DNA of 64,000 nucleotides, from contig NZ_JABFDI010000004.1 in NCBI RefSeq assembly GCF_013403915.1, positions 62,001 through 126,000 of the forward strand. The letters are read 5' to 3'. The notes beneath the pieces were generated by a model. That model saw nothing but the letters and a program-made list of their open reading frames with translations. It was not told the origin of the DNA and ran no database searches. The position numbers and the translations under genes are program-made. Positions within the stretch are counted from its first letter, which is position 1, and each line of letters starts with the position of its first letter. Shown here piece by piece: positions 9,511 through 18,669 of this stretch. This stretch comes from Winogradskyella pacifica. Lineage in GTDB: Bacteria; Bacteroidota; Bacteroidia; Flavobacteriales; Flavobacteriaceae.

Positions 9511-11043
9511 TTAATTTTTAGACGTCTTCTTTTTATTTTTTGCTTTCTTACTTCCATTAACAGCTCTTTTTTTCCATAAAATAATATCATCCATATCATT
9601 TTCAGAAAACTCCCCTTTGGTACTTCTTCCTGTTTTGATGTCTAATTCCAATTGCTTTAAAAGTTGTTCCGCAATTTCAGGATGTGTTGTATATAAGTTT
9701 GTGGTTTCGGCAGGATCATTTTCCATATCATATAATTGCGCAACAGGCATAGTATCTAATGTAGGATCATCTTCTTTTGGAAAACTCCAACCTCCTGACC
9801 CTTTAGATAATAACAATTTCCATTTTCCTAATCTATACCCAAAATGGCCACTTATGGAATGATGAATAACGCCAGCTCTAGTACTATTGATAGCTTCCCC
9901 ATGTAATGCTGGTAAAAAACTCACACTATCTTCTCCACTTTTGCTTGGCATAGCAACATCTGTTATTTCGGAAAACGTAGCGAAAATATCGGTTAAGCAA
10001 ATTAAATCATTGTTTGTGGTGTTAGGTTCTATGTTATTCGGCCATTTTACAATAAATGGTATGCGATGGCCGCCATCCCATAAATCGGATTTTGAACCAC
10101 GATAACCTGCACTTACAAGATGTCCTTTTTTTGCAAGCCCTTTGATATTTGCAGCTTTAGAGGCACCATTGTCACTAGTGAAAATTACCAATGTGTTTTC
10201 TGACAATCCGTTAGCTTTAAGCGCATCAGTTATAGCGCCCACAGTGGCGTCTGTTTGCATTACAAAATCGGCATAATCTCCAAGTCCACTTTTACCTTGC
10301 CATTCTTTAGAAGGTACTATTGGTGTATGTGGAGATCCTAAAGGCACATATAAGAAAAAAGGTTTTTCGTCTTTGTTTTTTGCTTGTTGGTTAATATACT
10401 CTACCGATTTGGTTGTTAAACGCGGTAACATATTAATTACTTCGTCATGAATAATTACTTTGTCGTTTTCTATAACTGCTTTCATACTACCTGCGTGGTG
10501 AAAACCATGATAATATTCAAATCCTCTATGAATTGGTCCATCTGGAATCGTTGCACCTACAGGTGGTAAGTTTCTCCCTTTTTTGCGAATGATTGTTTGT
10601 GAAATAGGATCTACATATTGAAAGTTTAAATGCCATTTTCCAATGATAGCTGTATGATAACCTTGGTCTTTAAGAAAATTTCCAATTGTTGGTCGGTCTT
10701 CTTTAATTAAATTGGGTTTGAAACCAGATACGACGCCACTTTGTAATGTTGTACGCCAACTATAACGTCCGGTCATAATACCATATCGTGTAGGTGTACA
10801 AACAGATGATCCAGAATGCGCATCCGTAAATGTCATCCCTTCTTGGTTCAACTGATCTATGTGAGGGGTTTTAATTTTACTAGTTTCTGGTGCTAAACTT
10901 TGTACATCACCATAGCCTAAATCATCACAGACTATTAGAACAATATTAGGTTTCTTTGCATTTTTTTGGGCATTAGAAGACCAAGTAAAGATGCATAATA
11001 GTAAAACAATTAAGCTTAGGCTATTAATTTTTTGTTTTTTCAT
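9511..11043 (-). CDS. Exported S1-family sulfatase with lysine-rich tail
   Basis: 510-residue sulfatase with a signal peptide (to about SSNAQ). Metal ligands are D40-D41 in VCDDLG and the active-site signature is C82-T-P-T-R86, where threonine replaces the usual serine. The CxPxR core needed for formylglycine formation is kept. IIGKWHL, FTSDNGAS and DGGHRIPFIV follow in the expected order. The last 20 or so residues are strongly basic (KRAVNGSKKAKNKKKTSKN), unlike the other sulfatases here; this might bind the polyanionic substrate or a negatively charged surface. It is the distal (last) gene of the leftward unit 2, 69 bases after the esterase gene. Specific sulfate position is unknown. Confidence 0.92.
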   Translation of the reverse strand: MKKQKINSLSLIVLLLCIFTWSSNAQKNAKKPNIVLIVCDDLGYGDVQSLAPETSKIKTPHIDQLNQEGMTFTDAHSGSSVCTPTRYGIMTGRYSWRTTLQSGVVSGFKPNLIKEDRPTIGNFLKDQGYHTAIIGKWHLNFQYVDPISQTIIRKKGRNLPPVGATIPDGPIHRGFEYYHGFHHAGSMKAVIENDKVIIHDEVINMLPRLTTKSVEYINQQAKNKDEKPFFLYVPLGSPHTPIVPSKEWQGKSGLGDYADFVMQTDATVGAITDALKANGLSENTLVIFTSDNGASKAANIKGLAKKGHLVSAGYRGSKSDLWDGGHRIPFIVKWPNNIEPNTTNNDLICLTDIFATFSEITDVAMPSKSGEDSVSFLPALHGEAINSTRAGVIHHSISGHFGYRLGKWKLLLSKGSGGWSFPKEDDPTLDTMPVAQLYDMENDPAETTNLYTTHPEIAEQLLKQLELDIKTGRSTKGEFSENDMDDIILWKKRAVNGSKKAKNKKKTSKN

Positions 11044-11112
11044 GGTTATATTAATTTAGTATTATTGTGATATAAAATTTTTTAACGGAATCTTTATAGT
11101 ATTATATTCCGT

Positions 11113-12261
11113 TTATTTTAAATAAGAAATAAAATAATCTATTGTTGTTTTGATTATCGATTCTCGTGTTGGATTGATGTCAGCTCCAACTTTTCGCCAA
11201 TTATGTCCTGCGTTTTTTACAATTAATGTGGTTACAGGTGCGCCAACTTTATTCGCTTTTTCTGCCATATAATAAGCGTGTTTTACTGGGATGGTTGTGT
11301 CCTTGTCTCCTTGGATCATTAATAACGGAGCGCTGTGTTTATCTAAATAATTAATCGGACTCATTTCCTTATACAGCGCTAATTTATCTTTAGGTTTGGT
11401 ATCTGGTTTTGTTATTCTAGCACCAAATCGATCTTTAAAATTGGGGCTATCATCATAATTAAATAAACTGATATCTTCAAAATCGCAAGGACCGTACCAA
11501 GATACTCCAGCGACCATGTTATAAGTATAAGAAGATAATTCAGGATCGCCAATTAGCGTTTCTGGTGCACTTAATAATAGCATTTGGGAAATATGACCAC
11601 CAGCAGAGTCTCCAAAAGAGAAAAACCGATTGGCATCAATGCCTAATGTTTCACTGTGTTTAGACAAATAACGCATAGCATCTTTACTGTCTATTACGCA
11701 ATCTCGCATGGTCGTAGTTCCGTCTTTTTTCCAAAGTCTATAACTCACGGATACCACACAAAATCCTTTTTCTAAAAGTGCTGTATGCACCGTTTTAAAA
11801 GAAGCATTAGCTGCTCCGTGTCGGCTACCTGCTGCCCAGCCACCTCCATGTGTGTATATCACTACGGGTAATTTTTTACCGTCCTTTAACGTTTTAGGAT
11901 AATAAATATCTAAGTATAAATCCTCTTCTTCAGTAACTTTATAAAGCACATTTAACTTTCTTTTTCCTTCTGTCTTTAGATACGGAATTTGCTTTTTAGC
12001 CGAAAATTCTTCAAAGCTAACTAGGGCATCTCCGTTACTGTCCAATAAATTATTTAAATTTTTCCATAGGCGTTTGTTGTCCTCCTCTGTAAATTGACCA
12101 TCTTTGTTTACATCTAATCTTTCCCAAGTTTTGTTAATGTAAACATCACGATACGCTCCGTTGGATTGATCCTCTGATTGCGCAAATCCTTGTAAAAAAG
12201 GAAATGTGATACCTAGAATTACTAATGAAACATTAAAATTAAATTTTCTAAATCTTGTCAT
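11113..12261 (-). CDS. Exported alpha/beta-hydrolase carbohydrate esterase with two EF-hand motifs
   Basis: 382 residues with a signal peptide (to about GFAQS). Two calcium-binding EF-hand loops come first: D50 to D61 ([12 protein letters not shown]) and D74 to E85 ([12 protein letters not shown]). The catalytic domain follows with the oxyanion segment HGGGW at 138-142, nucleophile S219 in GDSAGG, acid probably D321 in GDKD and H353 in NAGHNW. This is the hormone-sensitive-lipase/ferulic-esterase type of fold, and in such a locus it most likely removes acetyl groups, which are frequent on natural fucoidans. It lies between two sulfatase genes, 15 bases from the next one upstream. The esterase class is secure; deacetylation is inference. 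Confidence 0.85.
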   Translation of the reverse strand: MTRFRKFNFNVSLVILGITFPFLQGFAQSEDQSNGAYRDVYINKTWERLDVNKDGQFTEEDNKRLWKNLNNLLDSNGDALVSFEEFSAKKQIPYLKTEGKRKLNVLYKVTEEEDLYLDIYYPKTLKDGKKLPVVIYTHGGGWAAGSRHGAANASFKTVHTALLEKGFCVVSVSYRLWKKDGTTTMRDCVIDSKDAMRYLSKHSETLGIDANRFFSFGDSAGGHISQMLLLSAPETLIGDPELSSYTYNMVAGVSWYGPCDFEDISLFNYDDSPNFKDRFGARITKPDTKPKDKLALYKEMSPINYLDKHSAPLLMIQGDKDTTIPVKHAYYMAEKANKVGAPVTTLIVKNAGHNWRKVGADINPTRESIIKTTIDYFISYLK

Positions 12262-12276
12262 AACTCTGCTGTATTC

Positions 12277-13773
12277 CTATTTATTACTATACCCTTGACT
12301 TTTATAGGTCTCTAAAAGTTGTTCTAATTCTGCTACAACTTCAGGATGTTCGTTATAGAGATTATTCTTTTCTCCAGGATCATTAATCATATCATATAAC
12401 GTCCCAGGAGCTTCGTTAGGTTTGGGTTCTATAGACCTTGGCTTTGTAAAACCACCGGAACCTAATTCGGGAGTGTATTTCCATTTACCTTTTCTAATGG
12501 AGAACACACCAAACATTGAATGATGCACCACGGCTTCTCTAATTGGTGTCTCTATATTAGAGGTATAAGCAGGCCAAAGATTATAACTATCTTCAGCACC
12601 TTTTTCTACGTTAGGTTGATTTAATACACCAGATAAGGTAGCAAACAAATCTGTTGTACACATGAGTTGATTTGATTCCAATCCTGCAGGAATGACACCT
12701 GGCCACTGCGCAATGTATGGCACGCGATGGCCTCCTTCGTAAATATCTGCTTTTTGACCTTGGTATATATAATTGGCACGATGCGCAAATTTTTCCTTAT
12801 CTCTTTCTGTCCAATTAGAGCCGTTATCAGAAGTCACAATAATTAAGGTGTTATCTAGTTGTCCAGATTTTTCTAAGGCAGTAACCACGGCGCCTACAGC
12901 ATCATCTACCATAGTAACATAATCACCATAATCGCCTGCTTCAGATTTACCAACAGCATCACCAATTGGTAACCAAGGTGTATGAGGTGCTGTTAACGCA
13001 AAATAAAGGAAGAAAGGTTGGTCTGTGTTTTTTTGCTCATCAATAAAAGAAACCGATTTTTTTGTAAAATTGTCTAAGACTTGATCAAATACAAAATTAG
13101 GTGCTTTTTCCCCTGGCCTCCAACTAAGACCGCGACCCTTTCTTTTTACGTTTGTATATGCTGTAGGTAATTCTACAGCTTTTCCATTTTCGATATATAA
13201 ATATGGAGGGATGTCTAATGATGCAGGAATGATATATGAATAGTCAAAGCCTAAATAACTAGGGTCTTTTATGGGTTTACTAAAATCTACATTACTAACT
13301 CCGTCTTTTGCTTTTATAGTCTTATCTCCATCTTTTGGTTGCATATCTAAGCCTATGTGCCATTTTCCAATACATGCTGTGGTATAGCCATTATTTTTAA
13401 GATAAGAAGCTACTGTTGGCCTGCTTTCTTCTATTAAAGCAGGTTTGTAACCGTTTAAAACCCCTTTTTTTAAGGAACTTCTCCAGGCATAACGTCCTGT
13501 AATGATACCATATCTAGTAGGTGTACACACTGAAGAATTGGTGTGTGCATCTGTAAAATGAACTCCTTCTGATAGCATTTTATCCATGTGTGGAGTTTGA
13601 ATTCCGGATTTTGGATTTAAAGCCGACAAGTCTCCATATCCCATATCATCGGCCAAAATATATACAATATTTGGCGCTGTATTTTTAGTCGTAACATCTT
13701 GTTTTTCGATAGTGGTTTGAGCCTTACAAGAGGTTATAAAAGCTAAGATGAAAAGGAATCGTAATATGTTCAT
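12277..13773 (-). CDS. S1-family sulfatase, probable lipoprotein
   Basis: 498 residues. The N-terminus MNILRFLFILAFITSC ends in a lipobox-like cysteine (C16), so the enzyme is probably anchored to a membrane rather than free in the periplasm. Metal ligands D42-D43 lie in LADDMG; the active site is C83-T-P-T-R87. CIGKWHIG, VTSDNGSN and YEGGHRVPYIA follow in the expected order. It shares the TSSVCTPTRYGI style with the sulfatases at 9511 and 13806, suggesting these three arose by duplication within unit 2. Gaps to neighbours are 15 bases downstream and 32 upstream. Substrate position is unknown. Confidence 0.92.
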   Translation of the reverse strand: MNILRFLFILAFITSCKAQTTIEKQDVTTKNTAPNIVYILADDMGYGDLSALNPKSGIQTPHMDKMLSEGVHFTDAHTNSSVCTPTRYGIITGRYAWRSSLKKGVLNGYKPALIEESRPTVASYLKNNGYTTACIGKWHIGLDMQPKDGDKTIKAKDGVSNVDFSKPIKDPSYLGFDYSYIIPASLDIPPYLYIENGKAVELPTAYTNVKRKGRGLSWRPGEKAPNFVFDQVLDNFTKKSVSFIDEQKNTDQPFFLYFALTAPHTPWLPIGDAVGKSEAGDYGDYVTMVDDAVGAVVTALEKSGQLDNTLIIVTSDNGSNWTERDKEKFAHRANYIYQGQKADIYEGGHRVPYIAQWPGVIPAGLESNQLMCTTDLFATLSGVLNQPNVEKGAEDSYNLWPAYTSNIETPIREAVVHHSMFGVFSIRKGKWKYTPELGSGGFTKPRSIEPKPNEAPGTLYDMINDPGEKNNLYNEHPEVVAELEQLLETYKSQGYSNK

Positions 13774-13805
13774 TCGTTCTTTTAATATAATTATTGTGGC
13801 TTAAA

Positions 13806-15413
13806 TTATTTTTTTAAAGCAAACTTTGCTTGAGGCCATTCTCCTGAAATAGCATCGTTTTCTTGAACTTTTCCAGGAGTACTTCTGCCATCCTTTATTT
13901 GTTGAATTAGAATCTCTTTTAATTCTTTAACCTTTTCCGGGAATTGATCGGCAACGTTATTCTTCTCTTTAACGTCCTTTTTTAAATTGTATAGAATTTC
14001 TTCCGCAGTAACATCTTTATATATTTTTGTTTCTCCAGAGGCCATAATACCTGAGTTTGGAGATACAATTAATTTCCAATCTCCTTTCCTAATCGCAAAA
14101 ACACCATACTTGTCATGATGAATAGTGGCATCTCTTAAATAATCTCCTTCATTGGTTAATAAAGGCATCATGCTAAAACTATCTTCTGCCTCATTATCCT
14201 TAAAATCATAACCAATAATATCTGCACATGTTGCCATAAAATCCGTAGTACATATGGTGGCCTCTGAAACCGAATTTGGTTTTATTTTTCCTGGCCATTT
14301 CACTAAAAATGGGACTCTGTGACCTCCTTCTAAATAACTTCCTTTATAACCACTATAAATATAACTTGGACTGTGTTTTTCCTTTCTTAAAGTTTTTAAA
14401 TCGTTAGTAGTAGCAAAACCGTTATCACTTGTAAAGATGACTAATGTATTTTCGTCAATGCCTTGTGCTTTTAGTGTTTCAAAAATACGACCCATTAAAT
14501 CATCTATCATGATTACAAAATCGGCATAAGGACTTTTAATGTCGCTTTGCCCTTTCCATGGTGCAATTGGTAACACGGGATTATGTGGAGCAGGTAAGGG
14601 GATGTACATAAAAAACGGTTGATCTTTATTGGCATTTTCCTTAATGAAAGTAATAGATTTATCTACAACGTTTGGTAGTACGTCTTCATGTTTAAAATCA
14701 TCCGCAATGTCTCCTCTAATCCAAGTGGCATATGGTGATTGTTTTTTGGTTTGAGCCGAAATTCCTGTTGGTACCATTGTGGCCTTATTATTTTCTATAT
14801 ACACAAAAGGTGGCATGTTTAGGGATGCTGAAATCATATATGAATAATCGAAGCCCATATCATTAGGTCCAAACTTTAAAGGTTGACTATAATCAATAGC
14901 CTTAAAATTCAAGCGATCTGATGTATCTGAAAAATGATCAAACTCTTTGCTGTTATTTTTCATCGTCCAGTTTAAACCCAAATGCCATTTTCCAATACTT
15001 GCTGTTTTATAGCCCTTATTTTTTAGCATCTGTGCCACTGTTAATCTGTTTTTCTGAATTAAACTAGGTGAATTTCCCCAAGTCACAAATTCTTTTAAAG
15101 GGGTTCGCCAATTATATCTTCCAGTTAAGATGCCATATCGTGTTGGTGTACACACAGAAGAAGAGGTATGTGCATCTGTAAACTGCATGCCTTCTTTACC
15201 CATTTGATCTAAATGAGGTGTTTGTATTTTACTGTTTTCGTTATAAATACTTAAATCACCAATACCCAAATCATCGGCCAAAATGTATATAATGTTTGGC
15301 TTTTGGGGTTTTGGTTCTTCTATAGTTTCATTATTATCAAAACTGGTAAGCATAAAAAGTGATGCCAATAATAAGCTACTAATTATAAGTATTTGAGTTG
15401 TTTTAGTTTTCAT
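13806..15413 (-). CDS. Exported S1-family sulfatase
   Basis: 535 residues with an N-terminal hydrophobic signal (residues about 7-24; no clear lipobox cysteine). Metal ligands D47-D48 lie in LADDLG, and the active-site signature is C88-T-P-T-R92 (SSSVCTPTRYGILTGR). SIGKWHLG, FTSDNGFA and LEGGHRVPFLV are present. Close to the sulfatases at 12277 and 33234 in overall layout, including a variable stretch before 'GFDYSYMISASLNMPPF' that probably shapes substrate binding. The gene begins only 8 bases after the stop of the GH29 fucosidase gene upstream of it, so the two are tightly co-expressed. Confidence 0.92.
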   Translation of the reverse strand: MKTKTTQILIISSLLLASLFMLTSFDNNETIEEPKPQKPNIIYILADDLGIGDLSIYNENSKIQTPHLDQMGKEGMQFTDAHTSSSVCTPTRYGILTGRYNWRTPLKEFVTWGNSPSLIQKNRLTVAQMLKNKGYKTASIGKWHLGLNWTMKNNSKEFDHFSDTSDRLNFKAIDYSQPLKFGPNDMGFDYSYMISASLNMPPFVYIENNKATMVPTGISAQTKKQSPYATWIRGDIADDFKHEDVLPNVVDKSITFIKENANKDQPFFMYIPLPAPHNPVLPIAPWKGQSDIKSPYADFVIMIDDLMGRIFETLKAQGIDENTLVIFTSDNGFATTNDLKTLRKEKHSPSYIYSGYKGSYLEGGHRVPFLVKWPGKIKPNSVSEATICTTDFMATCADIIGYDFKDNEAEDSFSMMPLLTNEGDYLRDATIHHDKYGVFAIRKGDWKLIVSPNSGIMASGETKIYKDVTAEEILYNLKKDVKEKNNVADQFPEKVKELKEILIQQIKDGRSTPGKVQENDAISGEWPQAKFALKK

Positions 15414-15421
15414 AATTTTAT

Positions 15422-17290
15422 TTAATTATTTTTTAAAGTCACTTCTATAACGTAACCAAGTGCGTCTTTAGGCACTCCTGTTATTGTGGTTTGTAATCCG
15501 TTTTTATTCTGATTCCAACTAAGGATCTTATCGCTTCCTAATACTTTTACCTGTTCAATATCTCCTTCTCCCTTTTTTAGTGATTTTATTAAGATATCTC
15601 CTTCTGTTTGGGTGAGTGAAATAGCATAAACTTTATGCTCTTTAGCAGTAAACCAAAAATCTTTAGATGTAAAATCTCTTTTGAAACCTTTGGCAGCTCT
15701 ATGACCTGTGCCATCTAATAATGTTTCTTCTTGGCCTTCGTTTGGTGTTTTCCAACGAGTTGTTCCGTAAACAGCATCTGCATTTTGATGAATCCATTTG
15801 CCCATGTCGCGCAAGTTTTCTGCACTAGTTTCGGGCACATGTCCTTTTCCGTCAGGACCTATATTTAATAGGTAGTTTCCACCTTTAGATAGAATATCGA
15901 CAAAGTAGTAGAGTAGTTCTTTTGGACTTTTCCAATCGTCATCATAAGATTTATAACCCCAAGAATTATTCGTAGTGCCACAGGTTTCCCAATATTTTTC
16001 TAGGGTTTCTGAAGCCGAAGGAATCTTATTATCTCCTGCATCTAAATAATCTCCAAAAGCATATCCCACTCTTCGGTTAACTAAAACGTTTGGGTTCCTT
16101 TCATAAACGAGTTTATAAAACTGAAAGGCTTGTGCTTCTGTAGTAAAACCTGTGCCATCAAACCAAATTAAACGCAGTTCAGGTAACATGGTTAGTAATT
16201 CTTTTATTTGTGGATAGGCTTTGTTTTCCAGATATGATTCATGTGTGTTTTCACTTGGATCCCATAAATTTTTACCATTTGGGTGTGTATAAATCCCTAA
16301 AGAATCGTTTACTTTTTTGATGTTCTTGTAATTCCCATCGGAGCCATCCATCCAATCATTACCATGAGAATAGTACACACCAAAATCTATACCTTCTTCT
16401 AAACAGGCATTGTAAAGTTCTTTTATGATGTCTGCTTTGTAAGGCGTGGCGTCAACCATATCAAATTCAGAATGTTTAGAATTAAATAAGGCAAAGCCAT
16501 CATGATGTTTTGAAGTAATGACGATGTATTTCATACCAACATCCTTAGCTAATTTTACTACATTTTCAGCAAAGGATTTATCGGGGTTAAAGGTTTTTGC
16601 TAATGCTCTGTAGTCTTCTCTAGGAATTTGAAACGCATACATCAACCATTCAGCAACTTTTGGTCCTGGATGCGGTGCGTTGTTAATTTTAGTGCCTTTC
16701 CATAGTCCACCAGCTTGTGAATATAATCCCCAATGAATAAACATGCCGAGTTTGGCTTCTTTAAACCGTTGTAGGGCATCCTGTTTTTCCTTGGATTGGT
16801 GCATGGCTAACCATTCTTGATGATACTTACCAGAACCAATAGGTTTTTTATAATGTGGAATTATTCTTAAGCTTTTAAAATCGGCTTCAGTCGTTATAGA
16901 AAGTGTCTGTTTTTCTGTGTTTTTTATTGAGAATATGTTTTTGAATTCTGAAACGATTTCATTTCCGTTTATTAGGTGGTTTTTCAATAAGGATGCTTCA
17001 AATTCTTGTGCACCTATTTTTATTTTTACAGATTCATTATTTTTAAAGTATGCTTCAGTTGAAACCAATTGAAGTACATAATCTGAAGGGGTTTTTACCT
17101 CAAAAGTCCAAGAAAATGTATGTCCTTCTTTAGTTGCATCTGTTTTGTCTAATACGATCCAATTATCAGTTTGATTGAAATGCTTGTTTTCAGATACATT
17201 AGCTTTTTCTTTTGTTGTACAGCTATATAGCACTATTGAGGCTGTAAATAGTGAACAAATAATTGCGGTATGGGTTTTTAATCGCTTCAT
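15422..17290 (-). CDS. GH29 alpha-L-fucosidase lipoprotein with extra N-terminal domain
   Basis: 622 residues; lipobox around C24 (VLYSC). Residues about 40-150 form an additional beta-rich domain of a type often found ahead of GH29 catalytic domains. The catalytic (beta/alpha)8 barrel starts near residue 170 with the family signature KLGMFIHWGLYS, then VITSKHHDGFALF. The likely nucleophile is D378 in LIWFDGTGF. NIGPDGKGHVP and a C-terminal beta-sandwich close the protein. GH29 enzymes release terminal alpha-L-fucose with retention of configuration; lipid anchoring suggests action at the periplasmic face. The gene lies 2 bases downstream of the DUF6786-like gene and 8 bases before a sulfatase. 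Linkage preference is not predictable here. Confidence 0.93.
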   Translation of the reverse strand: MKRLKTHTAIICSLFTASIVLYSCTTKEKANVSENKHFNQTDNWIVLDKTDATKEGHTFSWTFEVKTPSDYVLQLVSTEAYFKNNESVKIKIGAQEFEASLLKNHLINGNEIVSEFKNIFSIKNTEKQTLSITTEADFKSLRIIPHYKKPIGSGKYHQEWLAMHQSKEKQDALQRFKEAKLGMFIHWGLYSQAGGLWKGTKINNAPHPGPKVAEWLMYAFQIPREDYRALAKTFNPDKSFAENVVKLAKDVGMKYIVITSKHHDGFALFNSKHSEFDMVDATPYKADIIKELYNACLEEGIDFGVYYSHGNDWMDGSDGNYKNIKKVNDSLGIYTHPNGKNLWDPSENTHESYLENKAYPQIKELLTMLPELRLIWFDGTGFTTEAQAFQFYKLVYERNPNVLVNRRVGYAFGDYLDAGDNKIPSASETLEKYWETCGTTNNSWGYKSYDDDWKSPKELLYYFVDILSKGGNYLLNIGPDGKGHVPETSAENLRDMGKWIHQNADAVYGTTRWKTPNEGQEETLLDGTGHRAAKGFKRDFTSKDFWFTAKEHKVYAISLTQTEGDILIKSLKKGEGDIEQVKVLGSDKILSWNQNKNGLQTTITGVPKDALGYVIEVTLKNN

Positions 17291-17292
17291 AA

Positions 17293-18477
17293 TTATAACG
17301 ATTTTATAATAACATCTAAGCTTACACCTAAAGTCGCTTTTGCAATGGTATTTAATTCGTGTTCATCTCCTTTTAAATGCATAGTAGTTTGAATATGCAT
17401 CATGGTTTCATTTGGTTTTAAGGCTGCTGCTGGTGATGAGGTTTCTAACTCATAAAATGGTCCCATTGGCGGAACGCCTGGTTCTGGTGATCCGTCATTG
17501 TAGGCATTTATAAGATCGCCTGCATAAGGTTCTTCTTGGTATTCCCATGCCGAATTTACATAACCATGAGGGGCTTCTTGTGCATTATAAGTTACCAAAG
17601 TTAAAACTTTACCTAAAGCATCATAACTTCCTGCAATTCCTTTTGCGCGTTTTGAGTTGACTCCAATTTTACTGCGTTTTGTACCATCACCTTTAAAGAA
17701 TAAAACATCGTTTTTAACTTCTAAATAGTCTTTAGGTACCTTACCAAAATAGGTGTCATTTACTTTTTGTCCTAAAGCAGTTTCTTCACCAGCTTTAAAA
17801 GGAATAACCATAGTGGTTTCTGGTGAGGGGTTATACATTCCTAAAATCCATATAGAGGGTAATCCCGTTTCTGGTAGCCATGGTTGATCACCAATATTTG
17901 TAATTTGATTATTGGTTTGATAGCCTACAAATTCAATGTTTTCGGAAAACTGTATTCTAAGGCTATTTTCAATGGATGCTTTATTTAAAATAGAAATGGA
18001 ACGCCCAATACCTATTTTAAAAATGGTTCCACTTTTATTTATAAGTTCGCAATGGTGTTCAAACGTCGCCGAATGATTTGTATGAGAAACCAAGGTAAAA
18101 GCCTCTGTATCTATAACAGCAGGTGTTTTCCAATTTGAGAATTCAAAATCGTCTTCCGGCTTAAAAAAGATAGAAAACTGACCGCCTTCAGGACCTAACC
18201 AAAAACGTTCTTCGCCTCCAAACACATAAATCTGATTTTCTAAGCGCCCCTCACGTTCTTCTTCTGAAAGAAAACCAGCTTCAATGACTTTTTTGTTAAT
18301 CCACCCAAAACCTTCGCCTTCAGTTACATTTGTTGTGCTGGTCATAACACGTCCTTGAAATTGAGGAGCAATGGCTAAAGCGCTCTGTCCTTCTTGCAAA
18401 ACAATAATATCGGTATGTTTTTTTAGAAAGGTGAGGTCTTTTGAAAAACGGTCTTCTTTTTTTGTGTTATCAGGCAT
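17293..18477 (-). CDS. DUF6786-like protein without signal peptide
   Basis: 394 residues with no recognisable signal peptide, in contrast to every other enzyme of the locus. The N-terminal part carries APQFQGRVMTSTT and the glycine-rich FGGEERFWLGPEGGQFS. This resembles, from memory, the DUF6786 family seen in Bacteroidota polysaccharide loci; the beta-rich pattern recalls the aldose-epimerase/galactose-mutarotase-like superfamily. A cytoplasmic mutarotase- or lyase-like role on a liberated sugar would fit, but this is speculation. It may be the first gene of its own transcript, since 192 bases separate it from the sulfatase at 18670. It ends 2 bases before the GH29 gene. Real gene, function unknown. 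Confidence 0.65.
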   Translation of the reverse strand: MPDNTKKEDRFSKDLTFLKKHTDIIVLQEGQSALAIAPQFQGRVMTSTTNVTEGEGFGWINKKVIEAGFLSEEEREGRLENQIYVFGGEERFWLGPEGGQFSIFFKPEDDFEFSNWKTPAVIDTEAFTLVSHTNHSATFEHHCELINKSGTIFKIGIGRSISILNKASIENSLRIQFSENIEFVGYQTNNQITNIGDQPWLPETGLPSIWILGMYNPSPETTMVIPFKAGEETALGQKVNDTYFGKVPKDYLEVKNDVLFFKGDGTKRSKIGVNSKRAKGIAGSYDALGKVLTLVTYNAQEAPHGYVNSAWEYQEEPYAGDLINAYNDGSPEPGVPPMGPFYELETSSPAAALKPNETMMHIQTTMHLKGDEHELNTIAKATLGVSLDVIIKSL

Positions 18478-18669
18478 AGTTGTGGGATGGTCGTGTAATT
18501 GATAAATGCTTTATAAATCCAAATCGTTTTGCTACGAGATAAAAGTTTTCAAGGTTACTAATTTGCAGTTTCTTTTATGATAATGTCATATCTAATTCAA
18601 CCTAAAATATGTCTTATTTAAATAATTTGAACTGCTTTAGATGTCTTCGAAATCATTGCATATTGCTTT

